Notes under the pieces: generated by a model | Told to the model about the DNA's origin: nothing | Databases searched by the model: none | What the model saw: only the letters and a program-made list of their open reading frames with translations | Assembly: GCA_000827495.1 (NCBI GenBank) | Contig: KN817550.1 | Location: forward strand, 62,001-126,000 | Origin: Hypholoma sublateritium FD-334 SS-4 | Lineage: Eukaryota; Basidiomycota; Agaricomycetes; Agaricales; Strophariaceae | Length of the DNA: 64,000 nt | Direction of reading: 5' to 3' | Part shown: positions 35,266 to 46,159 of the stretch, one piece after another | Layout: each line of letters starts with the position of its first letter | Numbering within the stretch: the first letter of the stretch is position 1 | Translations under genes and position numbers: made by a program

Positions 35266-37798
35266 GAATACGCATAGGCGTGCGGGTCACGCCCCCCAAA
35301 AGACGAAAGCGACGACGCCGGGCGCGGCGCGCGGCGGTCGGCCCCCTCGCCCGCGGCAGCGGCGCCTTCGCGGCTGAATGGGCGCCAGCTGTGCCGCGCA
35401 TCTAAAGCCCAGACAGAACCCCACGATAAGCCCACGTCCGACGAAAAAAAGAACGCAAGAAGAAACAACGCACCCCCCTCCGCGCCCGCGCTCATCCCCC
35501 TTGCTCTTCCCACCACACCCACCCCCAGCTGCGCCTGCGTCCTTCCACCTCCATTTCCACCCCCACCCCCACCTCCAACCCAGCGCTTCATGCTCCCAAT
35601 CCGACCAAGCAGCGTCTGTCTCGTCTGCACTGGCGCTGGCGCCTGCCCCGTCTGCCCCACACCCATCGCCGACGCCGCACCACCAAACACCGCCGACGAG
35701 CCCGCCGCACCAGGCGCCGTGCTCGGCCGGCCGCTTCCCTTCCTCGGCGTCTCCCTCGCCTCTTCCTCGAGCTCCGAAACACGCATATCCTCCTCCTCCT
35801 CCTCAGAAAACGCATGCTCGCTGTCCATCGACCTCCTCCCATACCCTCCTCCTTCCCATCCACCCCCATACCCACCCATCCTCTCGCCCCCCCTCCCCCC
35901 CGCGCCTTCACCCCCCCCACTTCCTCTCCCACCACTCCGCCCATCACCCCCAACGTCCCGCAGCTCAAACACCCCCTCCCTCTCCCTCGCCCTCGCCCGC
36001 TCCCTCCCACCCTCATCCCCGGGCCGACTGCGCTTCCGCAGCCGCCGCCGCTCGCGGTCGCGGTGCACGGGCGGCGAGGGCGGGAGGAGCGCGAACACGC
36101 GCGTGGAGTGCGCGGCGGCGCGCGCGCGCGCGGAGGGGCGCGGGGGGAGGCTTGAGTTCGAATTTGAGGTGAAGGGCGGGTTGGGGTTGTTTGGGTTTGA
36201 ATCTGGGGGGGCGTTTGAGTTGGGGGTGAAGGGGAATGCGCTGGACATCGCGGGGAATGAGCCGGACGCAGGGGGGGTCGAGGGGTATTGCGAGCCGGAG
36301 CCGATGAGCGGCGCGCGCGAGTGCGTCGTGCGCACGGTCCCGGGGACGCTGAACACCGACGCGGACGCGGACGCCAAAGAGCGCAGGCTCGGGCTGGGCG
36401 GCGCGCGTGCGCGTGCGTCGAGCCGCTCGATGCCTTCGATGCCTTCGATTCCTTCGATGCCTTCGATTCCCTCTATTCCTTCGTGCGCCGAGGACGCTTC
36501 GTATCCTTCGTATCCTGTGTATCCTGCGTATCCTCCGTGGCTTCCTGACGCCGCGTCGTCATCCCGTCCTGCGTGCCCATCGCGTCCATCGCGTCCATCG
36601 CGATCGCGCCCCGCGTCCAAGTGCGTCTGAGCCCGCGCGCGCGGAGCGACGAACACCGCCCCTCTCCCCATCCCGCCCATCCCGCCCAGCCCGAGCGCGA
36701 GAGCACGCGGGACGCGCGCGGGCGGGGGCGGCTGCGGAACTATCTTTGTCTGTAGCTGTGCTGAGGTGGACGTCGAGGCCGAGGCCGAGGTGGCCGCGCC
36801 GGGCGCTTGGAACGCTGTCGCGGTGCCGTCCGCTGCGAGGTGCGATTGTTCACGATGTCCCGCCGCAGCACCTGACCCAGAGCCCGAAGCTGCACCAGAC
36901 GCCGCACCAGCAGCATCGCCCGACCCAGAGCCCGAAGCAGCACCAGCAGAAGCAGACGCAGACGCAGACGCAGCCGCCACGCGCCTCGACCGCGCAGTGA
37001 CCGTCCTATCCTCCTCGTCGTGCTTCTCCCTCCTTCTCGTGCCGAACTCCTCCCCTTCCTCATCCCCCTCCTCCTCCTCCTCCTCCTCCTCGTCGTCGTC
37101 GGACCACACCGCCTCATGCTCCTGAGCGCGGACGCAGTTGTGCTCTCCAGACCCAGAAGCCGATGGAGAAGGCGACACCGCCAGCGGATGGAATCCCCCA
37201 GCGGACGGAGGGAGCCCCGCCGCCTTCTGCGGCGAGCCGCGCGCGTCCTCGAAGTCGTCGTCCCAGTTCTCCGTCTCCTGGTGGTGGGCGTGCACCCCCA
37301 ACGGCACCGGCACCGGCACCGGCGGCGGGGGCAGAGGGGGGGCCAAAGAGGAGGGGCGCAGCCGGACGTCGCGCAGCGTCGTGCTCGAGGTCGTCAGGTG
37401 CACTGAACTTCCGCGCTCCTTCTCCTCTCCTTCGTCGTCGTCGTCGTCTTCTTCATCGTCGTCTTCTGTACCTTCGTCGTCGTCACGGGAGTCGCGAGCA
37501 CCGAGCAGCTCCCCCCCGCGCGCCGTCGTATCCGCATCCCAGTCCTCCGCCTCCGCGCGGCTCCCCACCGAGCGCTGCACCGCCCCGCGGGCGCGCGGCG
37601 CGCGGCGCGCGCCGAACTCGAAGTCCGCGTCCCAGTTCTCCTCCTCCTCTGCGTCGGGGGCTGCATGCAACGCGCGTCAGCATCTGGTACATTCTAGACG
37701 AGGGGAGCCCACCCTCCGCGGGAGGGCGGAGGGGGGCAGGGGGCGGGGGGAGGGAAGGGGGACGTACCATCCTCAGCTATCAGGCGCGCTGCGGGCAT
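30936..37798 (-). CDS. Very large disordered protein, possible Byr4/Bfa1-type mitotic-exit regulator
   Basis: Exon 1 (37768-37798) encodes MPAARLIAED and joins in phase 1 to the main coding block (37660 down to 32960), which joins in phase 1 to the last exon (32899-30936). A 72-nt in-frame intron is likely at 35402-35473 (GTGCGT ... CTTTAG); removing it gives about 2,207 residues. The N-terminus has repeated acidic W-D-x-D motifs (ENWDADFEF, EDWDAD, ENWDDDFED), which I associate with Byr4-type proteins of the septation initiation/mitotic-exit network; this link is from memory and weak. The middle is low complexity: polyglutamine, Gly/Ser/Ala runs and a GIE tripeptide array. The C-terminus is ordered and conserved-looking (KIPARISQAQVSIKRDL, SSVEQLKEMQALYHAL, YRISWECAELLVELGG). 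The junction across the last intron restores that helical segment, so the model is sound even if the name is not. Confidence 0.6.
35237..35266. repeat. CTG/CAG triplet repeat encoding polyglutamine
   Basis: About ten CTG units on the plus strand, read on the minus strand as CAG and translated as a glutamine run within the very large gene. Confidence 0.9.
36427..36483. repeat. Coding minisatellite (Gly-Ile-Glu repeats)
   Basis: Tandem nine-base-type units related to TCGATGCCT/TCGATTCCT encode repeated GIE tripeptides in the very large minus-strand gene. Followed by a second short repeat of GTATCC type encoding GY-rich sequence (about 36498-36536). Confidence 0.8.
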
Positions 37799-38096
37799 AC
37801 TGCTTGTACTGCGTCGTGTCGTCGTGCGGTGCCGTGCGGCGTCGGCTCGGGCGGGGGCTCAGAACGTGCGGACGTGTGCTGGGCGGGGAGGGGGGGCAGG
37901 CCTCCTCGGCGGCGTGGCGGCGTAGCGGGCTCGTGGCGGGGCGTGGTACGTGCAGGCAGGCGGGGGACCTAGAAAGCGCGTGCTCAGCTCGCTGTACGCA
38001 GGCCCCGCGGGGCAGGGCAGACGCACCTGTATCGCCGTGTGCGTCTCGTCGTGTATCCGTGTATCTGCGTGAGCGCAGGCGCGCACCGGGTCGTGC

Positions 38097-38098
<2 letters not shown>

Positions 38099-38127
<29 letters not shown>
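38099..38127. repeat. (GT)n microsatellite
   Basis: About 14 GT dinucleotides in a row on the plus strand, in the putative upstream region of the very large minus-strand gene. Confidence 0.95.
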
Positions 38128-40199
38128 GCAGCAAGGCAGGCGCGCAGGGGGCGGCCGTCGTCGTCGTCGTCGTGTCGTTCGTGTCGTAGGCGGCGCGAGA
38201 AGGGCGGGTGACGCAGCCCGCGCTGCTGCTTCCTTCCTTTCACGCTGGCTGCCGGCCAGGCGGCAGGCAGGCACGTTCCCGCGCCGCCGCGTGACCGAAC
38301 GCGAGCTTATCCCCGCGCTCGCCGGGTCATCATCAGCATCATCATCATCGTCCGTGCTAAGTATGTATAGGTAAGTGCGCTGCAGCAGCACCACTCCCGG
38401 CGCCTCCTACGCGGGCAAGGACGCTGGGGCGCCCGCCGAGAAGGCAGCCCCGCCGTGTCGTGGGGAGCAAGGCGCGCGGGGGGGACGAACATGCTTCGCC
38501 CGATATGGCTATTTTCCCAGCGCGCCGGCCCCTGTGCAGGGCCGCGACGTCCGGCCCCCGCCCGCCGATCTGCGAGTCGCTAGGCCTCTAGGGTCCGCCG
38601 GCAGCTGCGACGCTCGCGGCTCCTCCATGCTGCTCGCGTGCATCGCTCAGCGGCGCCCCTTTGAATGCGCTCCTTGTGCTCGACGGCCTTGTATTCCACG
38701 CACACGACAGCAAGCCCCTATTCTACCGCGCGTTGTACATGCAGCGCGCCTAGGCGGACCGGCTCGCCGATAAGTACGTCTGACCTTGCGCGTAGCCCCT
38801 GTCCGCGCGCACGCGCAGCCTGCTCGTCCCTCCTGCTGCTGCTGCTGCTGCCTAAAATCCCCGCGCCCACTGGCCCGCGCAGAACGCGTTCTGAATATTG
38901 AATCCCAACGCGCGCGCGCACGACAGAACGCGCCGCAACCACACCCCTTCCCGCCCCGCCCGTCCGCGTCCGTGGCGCCGTCGCGCAGCCCACCACCACT
39001 CCCACAAACGACCAACCACGCGCCCAACACACACATCCTCTTCCCCATTTATCCCGCTCACCACACACACACACGCGCCGTTCAAGGACCCCCGCCGCCC
39101 TTCGAGTCAAAATGGAAATTAAAGCTGTACCGCACACCACCCACGCCGAAAAATAGAACCATCTGTGAAGCGTACGAACTAGCACCTACCCCGCAGCGCG
39201 CCTAAACTTCACCCCAGTGCGCGTCCCCTCCGGGCCCATGCGCGCGCTACGCTGCAGCCCGCGCGCGCTCAGCGGGAGAGCGGCGTGCTGCATCGCGCCG
39301 GCGCAGCGCAGCCCTGCCCCTAAACCGCTTTCACTTCCACCCCCACCCCAACTCGCCCACCCCAGAAACCCCAGCACAACGCTCGCGCCAGCCCGCGCTC
39401 TCCAGCGCACGCAGAGCCTCCCGTCCCTCCCTCCCTCCACCCACCCACCCGCCGCCCACGGAACGCAACACAGCACATCACGCCCCCCTGCTGCCGACTC
39501 AGCGCGCAGAGCCCGTACAGCCCGCGGCCGTCCGCGTACATCACATCACATCGCGCGCGCGCGTCCGCCGGCGCACACAACCCACCATCCCATCCCACCG
39601 CACGAATACGCCAACGCACACCCCCACGTTCAAACGCCCACGCCCAACCGCCACCACGCTCCAACCCCCGCTCCAACCCCCGCTCCCCATCGGCGCACAC
39701 CCATACCCCGCCCCAATACCCGCTACACTACTTACACGCACGTACGCACCGCACCCCATCCCACCACCCGCGCTCGACGCGCATCTCATCCAGGCGCACC
39801 CACCCTCCCCGCGCCGCGCCGCATCGCAAACACACGCCGTACCAAAATCCGACACAGCCGTGCACCTCGCGCCTGGCGCGCACCGCCGCGACAGGTGTTC
39901 TACATCACACCATGCGACATCGCGCCTCCGCACCCGTCCGGCCGACCAAAAGACGCTTACTTCCGAGAGGACTCCGCACTAAAACCCAAAAACCCCAGTC
40001 CGTCGCAACCACGCACAACTTAAATCCGGCGGCTACGTACGTACCTAGCTGCCACCAGATTGCACACCCTCCGAATCCTTTTCGCAATCGCCCACCTTGC
40101 CCAGCGGACCTTCGCCCGAGTGGTATCGAGTGAGAGGCAGAGAGATATTATATGTACAACACGGAGTAAGTAGCATCGACAAGTCGTCATTGGGCCGCT

Positions 40200-43020
40200 G
40201 GATGTAAATATCTGACGGGGAACAGTCTACTCAATGCTCGCACTGACCACGCACATGTGCTCAGAAACAAAATCCCAGGAACACGCACGGCTGTTCTCTC
40301 GTTCGGCGGCGAAATTTACATATGTAAAGAAGCTGCGCTCCGAACTGCGATATCGTACCTCGCGCGTCACAATAATCATCCTTGCCCTACATACCCTCAG
40401 CACTCACTCACCCCACACACCAACGCACGTGCGTTCTCGCCAACCGCAGACATCGATCCGCCGCGCACGGCATTCCAAGAGAAACGATCACATCATTCGC
40501 ACACGTCTGGTCCAGGGAAAGGGCGGTGCGATATGGCGTCTCTGCTGGCCGTGCACCATTAACGATCTTCCACGGGAAAGGAGATACCAGCTCAGAAATA
40601 TTAGCATATCTCTGGTGTCCAGGTCCAGAAAGCGGAGCCTTGGACGCGCAAAATCCTACTGATCAAACTCAATGGTCCCTCTATCCGTATCAATGTGTGC
40701 GAGTCCTCAGACGTCGGCTGTATCTTTCATCCGAGAAAAACCAGGAAGCAGGGCAAGTACATGCGTTCTGTTGGAGGTTTACCTCAATTCCAACATGTCT
40801 GTAGGCACCGCGTCTGGGCTGAATTGTGTGAGCGAGTATAACAACACCTACTGCTTCAGTATATGAATTTATAGACGTCCAAAAACGTTGGCGGAGTTTG
40901 TTTGCAAACATGATACAAGTACCTCATCAATGGCACGAGCGAAGATACAATTCGCCGCTCGCATCCAACGCTCGCCTATCAGTTGTAGAACGTGGCGTGA
41001 AATTAAAACGAACGGTTCTCAGAAATCTTACCTTCAACTCCCCAGAGCGTGTATCCTTCGGCAGACAGAACCCCAAATTCTAGGCGCTCAAACGAGAGTT
41101 TTTCCTCATTTCCGCCGTATCCGTGGGAATCGCAGTGCCGGCCGTACGTACGAGGGTCCAGTGCTAAACGCGCCATAAAACAGTGCAGTGCGCGCCCAGA
41201 GCTTGGAAGTTTGAGTATGTATGAATAGGAAGCGTCAGATCTGAATATTTCTGTGAAGAAGCAGCAGCGAGCGCACGCAGCGCTCTACTGGAGATCCACG
41301 AGTCACCGCGCCCGTCACGGGTGCGATTGGCTGCCAGTACTCCGCCATCGCATCAAGTACAGCTTAGTTTTCGTTAAGACATGTTAGATATCCTCACACC
41401 CCACACATTGACGCGTGTGTAGTTGGCCCATGGCATGTGACATTTCCGCCGACGTCGAAGCCCGGTGTGGACACGACGTCGTTGATCACACACGGTATTT
41501 TAAGAGAAATGATGGCAAGTGGCACACACCCGCACACCCCTGGGAAATGGGCGCCTATCGCGCGCCTCGGTGCAGCAACGTGTCTCTGCTGGGCATGCAC
41601 TACCATGCAAAGATCTTCGGGAAAGAAGATACAGCCTAAGCGATCCAAATACTCATCTCGTATCCAAGTCCAGCAAGCGGAGCCTTGGCCTCGCAGAGAT
41701 TGTATCGATCAAGCGCAGTGAGCGCCTCTCCAAAAATACGTGTATGGAAGTACGCGTGTCCTCAGACGTCGGCCGTACGTTCTCCCGACATCAACCAAGA
41801 AGCAGAGCAAATTCAGGCGCTCGGGTGGGAGTTTTATCACCTTTCCAACATATCCGTGGGCGCTGCACCGTCGCCGCACTACCTTCGGCGCCTCTCGTAC
41901 CGAGCCTACACATCATTCGGAATTTAGCCGACGTGTTATTCTCGGGCTATTGAGCACCGCATCCTTTCCACCCCCATGGCACATTTACCACCCAATCCAA
42001 CCAGCATCCCAACTAAATCCCGCGGCACCGCCGCACGCCCTTAGCGCCTGCTCATCCCACAACCGCGTCCCTACAACGTACCGCGCGAACCGCCCCCGGC
42101 ACGCACACACCTGGGCTGCGCGCGCCATCGCGCGCACGGCGTCTCCGGCTGCGCCGTTAAAAGCCGCGGGTAGGTGGTCGCTCAAAAACCCTGTATCTAT
42201 CGCGTGTCGACGGCCCGCACTGGGATCGCAACGATCCAGCGCAATTATCGGGCCGTTCTCCAACCACACGCGCATAGAAGTGTATATGCGTCCTCAGTCG
42301 TCGGTGGTGTGTGTTTTATATGTGTTCGTCCGCGTATTATTTTCCCGTTTCCACCGTATCCGCAGGCACCGCAGCTGCGCCGCGCGACGGCCCGCGCTCA
42401 ACGCACCGTAGAACCGTGAAGTACGCGCTCAGCCCTTGCGAACATGTATGAACACAGAGCGTCTGCTCTGGATAGTCACACACAGTATTTTCGGAGAAAT
42501 GAACAGCTATGACACATGTTCGCACTCGTCTGGGAAATGGGCGCCTATCGCGCGCCTCGGCACGATATGGCGGCTCTAGTGGCTCTGCACCATTGACGGT
42601 CGTCGGGAAAGAAGATACAACCCCAGCGATATAACTGCTCAACTCGCGTCGAATGCTATGAGTGCGCGGAGCGTTGGACTAACAGATATCCTCCCGAGCA
42701 CGCGCAATGAGCGCCTCTCTCCAAAAATACCGGCATAGAAGTGCGCGTGTCCTCAGACGTCTTACCTTCGGCTCGTATCCCACTGCCAGCTTCGATAGCC
42801 CGTTAAAAGTCTCGGAAGGCTTATGTGTTGTTCTCGGGGCAATTGAGTACCGCATCCTTTCTACCCGTGCCATATTTGTCACCCAGCTCCACAAATAAAT
42901 CTAGCGGCACCCGGGTAGCACCACTTTAGCGCCCGCGCATCCCATGAACGCCTTCGAAGCTCGTTGTACCTCTAAATACCATTCATAAGACTGATATCTT
43001 GTTCCCGGCGCTAACGACCC
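40200..43020. repeat. Array of degenerate ~0.6-1.1 kb repeats
   Basis: Recurring landmarks in the same order: a block like CAAGAGAAACGA / TAAGAGAAATGA / CGGAGAAATGA (near 40480, 41500 and 42495), then GGGAAATGGGCGCCTATCGC (41542 and 42532, within an identical 31-bp stretch), then GTCCTCAGACGTCGGC or close variants (40703, 41758, 42289, 42748), then TGTTATTCTCGGGC-type blocks (41932, 42828, 42993). Spacing is irregular and identity is low outside these blocks, so the copies are old and eroded. Related sequence recurs at 55.4-59.2 kb. Confidence 0.65.
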
Positions 43021-43181
43021 CCGTATTCTTTCTCCCCTGCCACACCTAAAATAAAACCGTTCTGACCGTACGGGAACAACAGAACATCCGTCCCACTATT
43101 TGAACAGCGCACATCCACCGTGAGCGGCCGTGAACTCTCTCCCCACCAGCGCACATCGCTAGCATCGCAGCACAATTCACG

Positions 43182-43492
43182 ATGAAGCTCGCCATCGTCT
43201 CTTCGATAATCGCACAAGCAGTAACAGCCCTCGCCACGGGGTGGTCCCTCAGCACCGCACCGAACCTCAATTGCACATCCCAGGCCGAAATTCTGACCTT
43301 AAGCTCAAACATCACGCCGATCCCATGCACCCCAATCTCCGGCACCCACCGCCAGACCTTCATCGTGAATGAAAACGCGCCAAACTGCATGTGTACGTAG
43401 CCCAGAACACCGGTCTAAAAGGTGATCGTGACTCAAACCCACATTCAACAGTTTCCCTATTTACCGACTCGGCGCAAGTACATCACTGTTAG
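43182..43492 (+). CDS. Small secreted cysteine-containing protein
   Basis: Exons 43182-43392 and 43452-43492 join in phase 1 (donor GTACGT, acceptor CAACAG, 59-nt intron) to give 83 residues. The N-terminus is a clear signal peptide cleaved near TALA-TGWSL. The mature protein has four cysteines (NLNC, IPCTP, NCMF, HHC) and motifs like GWSLSTAPNLNC and GTHRQTF that I associate with small secreted proteins of Agaricomycetes; function unknown. The C-terminal exon is short and the next bases already belong to a dispersed repeat family, so the gene may have lost its original 3' end. Without the intron it would be a 72-residue protein ending at 43400. Confidence 0.55.
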
Positions 43493-44240
43493 ATTGGCTC
43501 TTTGTTGGACTTATAAAATCCTCCCTATATCACACAGCTGCACCGATATTGTCCTTCGCTTCACCGCGGGGTGCACAACGAGCGCAGTCGCTATCGGTAT
43601 GTCCATGCACCGGTATACAATGGATAGATTTTGGCTGACTGCAATGCTCCTCGACCTCAGGTTCTTTCAACTCATTTGACTGCTGAAACACATGAACACG
43701 GGCAGCTCGAGATATCAGTTGATCTAAGAGGTTCAGCGTAATTCACATTGTAGCGCATGAAAAAAAAAGACATGTATATAATCCAAGTCGTTTCTTCGAC
43801 CTGTCTTCAATTTGATTCCAGTCCAAACTCTACTTCTATATCACAGCACCGCATTGAAACATTGCCGCCGCGCACGGCACAGACGCCGCAGCCGAGCGTC
43901 TAGGCGATTCGATGGCCCACGCTGGGCCACGCACTGGTACGCACGCCGGTCCCCCCCCCCTCCTCCCTCAAGTCGATTCTTGCCGCCCCAGCCCGGGCCC
44001 AAACACTCCGTCTCCGCCTCGAGGCTGACTCGTGGCGGTGGGTATTCGATTGCACCTGTATAGGCGGCATCATCATTGCGGACGAAGTCCAGTGCCTGGA
44101 TCAAAAGGTGGCAATCGAACTACTAGTCGCCGGAGAAAGAGGTGGCGGGTAATGTGTTCGTGCGGAGGCACGTTAGTGTCTGATAGTATCCTAAATTACA
44201 CACACAGCATGTACAACTTTAATATATATTTAAGTTTCTA
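43493..44240. other. Intergenic with a dispersed-repeat fragment
   Basis: 43520-43700 matches, with many substitutions, segments at about 48320-48400, 56280-56420 and 58190-58330 (landmarks TGCACCGATATT, GGGTGCACAACGAGCGCA). No gene supported. Confidence 0.5.
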
Positions 44241-46159
44241 CTACCTCCGCTTGAGCCACGATTTAAACCTTAACTGCAATGACGACTTCCTTTGGGTGGA
44301 CTGATCTGCTGTAAACTCCCTCACAATAGCCGAGTGAAAGTCGGGGTACTCTTTTCTCACATAGCGGACCATCCGGTCAGACAGCGTACGGTAAACTTCC
44401 CCGTTATCGCCAAAGTCCTGCCAAAGAAGTGAATCAGATACCCCGTGTGGAAAAAGGGGCGTCTCAAGGGCGCGTACCATTTTGCGGATTTCAGCCAAGA
44501 CCGATTTTGGCCAACTTGGCCAGCTGTACGCAAAAGGAGTTTGAAGGGGAGTGTATTTCAGCATCAATACGCGAAGATCGGAAGTAGCTTTTGCGCAGGC
44601 AAGGAATACCTGCAAATCCAAATTTATATCGTCTGATAAAAAGGAATAAATAATGGGTTAATAATAAACAATGCACGGTGAAGTGGTTACATGCCGTTCC
44701 ACAGGGTTTTGAAGCGATTGGAGGCCGCGTTTTTGAACCATAATACAGCCAGATCAGTGTTCATTTCAGAGACACAATACTCCTGGGATCGTTCCTTGTC
44801 CATCAGAAAATCGGGAAGAGATGCGTGGTGGAAGAAAATCTTGTTCTGGTCCGCATCACAGGATAGGACAGACGTGAGAGGTGCCATTATACACTCCGCA
44901 TCACCTTCTGCGATGTCGAAGAAGTATGCTATTGTATGCAAGTCTTTCATCGCCCCGAATATGGCATATGCAAGAATCCGAAGCGCAATTGCGATATCTG
45001 CCACCTGTGAGAAAATGTGACGGTACAGCGCGTCGAGTTCGGCAAAGGGTGTCGCGCGCCCGGCTGGGCGCAGTCTATGCACTATGTCCAGCTGCGTCGA
45101 TGGATTCGAACACGGCATGGAAACAAATTTGATGACGACAGACGCATATACGAACTGCCCAGAAGACTTGTCGACGATCTGCTGCACATGTTCTGCGGCG
45201 GGCCACTCGGGACCGAGGCGCTTGCGGTGCGGGTGGGTCAGCTTGATATCATCGAAGCGTTGGACAATAAAACGACGGATGTCGTCCTCCGCCTGGTAGT
45301 TGTTGTCCAGTGGGAGCTGTTTGAGAATACCGTCCATCTCCCGCGCGTTGAACGTCATCTGGATCTGGCTCTCACGGCGGCTGCCAAAGAGGATGGCGAG
45401 CGGGAGGTCTCTGTGCTGGAGCAATTTGGAAAATGTGCGGATGAGGTCCATCTGAATGTTATTTCCCGCGCACTCGTCGACTCCGTCAATAATGAGAAGA
45501 AGTGTATCCAAGGTCTGGAGACGCCGGATGGGGGCCACAATGAGCACTTCTAACTGTGTTTCGAACGTCTGCTCAAAGATAAGAGGGTGTAATTCGATGC
45601 ATTGTACGATGAACTCCTTTGTCTCCGGGAAGAGCTGTATGATCTGATATGCGAGAGTCGCGATGACCGGGTCGATTGTATTCCGTGTGGCGTCGGTGCG
45701 GGAGAAGAAGAAACTGGCCACCTTGACTCCCCGCTGGATGCACATCTCTGCAAAGGATTGGCATATCGCAGATTTCCCCGCTCCCGCGGCGCCATTGAGC
45801 CATGCGATCCACGCCTCACGCGGGACATTCCCAACGATCCAATCGAACAATTCCTCCAGCACGGCCTCCCTTGTGTGCGCGTGGCAGCGCGGCGGGTCGA
45901 CGCGCTGCTTGGAGTTGTGGAAGGCCGCCGTAGAAACGTGATCCTGGAGTATCTGAAAGCCGTCCTTTCGAGCTGCTTGAGGTTGAGAAACTCGGGGGTC
46001 AGCGCGTCGCGTCGTGCGTTATCAGGTGTGCTTACTTGTTGAGTTGCTGACGTTCGTGAAGCTGCCTCCATATATCACCGGGTGATCTGCATTGCTGAAG
46101 AATTCAACAATAGGATGTGCGGGCTCCGCTCGACGAGCAGGCCTAGAAAAGACTGGCAT
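44241..46159 (-). CDS. NACHT-type STAND NTPase (NLR-like), tandem copy 1
   Basis: Four exons (46036-46159, 44695-45972, 44478-44632, 44241-44417) give 577 residues. N-terminal NPVIYGG-like segment (HPVIYGGSFTNVSNST) and RVDPPRCHAHTREAV precede the P-loop GAAGAGKS (residues 102-109). The Walker B/NACHT signature LLIIDGVDEC follows about 95 residues later, then SRRESQIQ (sensor-like Arg) and a winged-helix-like region ending FHHASLPDFL, typical of Agaricomycete NACHT proteins. There are no WD40, ankyrin or TPR repeats after it; the last about 110 residues are unique. Exon 2 ends with a GC donor (GGCATGT). Family role: self-recognition, programmed cell death or innate-immunity-like signalling in fungi; inferred. 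Intron 3 (60 nt) is in frame and would be read through by simple ORF calling. Confidence 0.8.

Larger units (their letters stand above)
37799..43181. other. GC-rich, low-complexity then repeat-rich stretch without a supported gene
   Basis: 37.8-40.0 kb is extremely GC-rich, with long overlapping frames on both strands (for example 38375-38773 and 39217-40023) made of Pro/Arg/His/Thr-rich low-complexity sequence, best read as non-coding upstream DNA of the large minus-strand gene. A (GT)n microsatellite lies at about 38099-38127. From 40.2 kb the sequence consists of degenerate repeats described separately. Confidence 0.5.

Noticed and set aside
39217..40023. 268-codon plus-strand frame
   Set aside because: Pro/Thr/His/Arg-rich low-complexity sequence in a GC-rich upstream region, with a comparable frame on the opposite strand.
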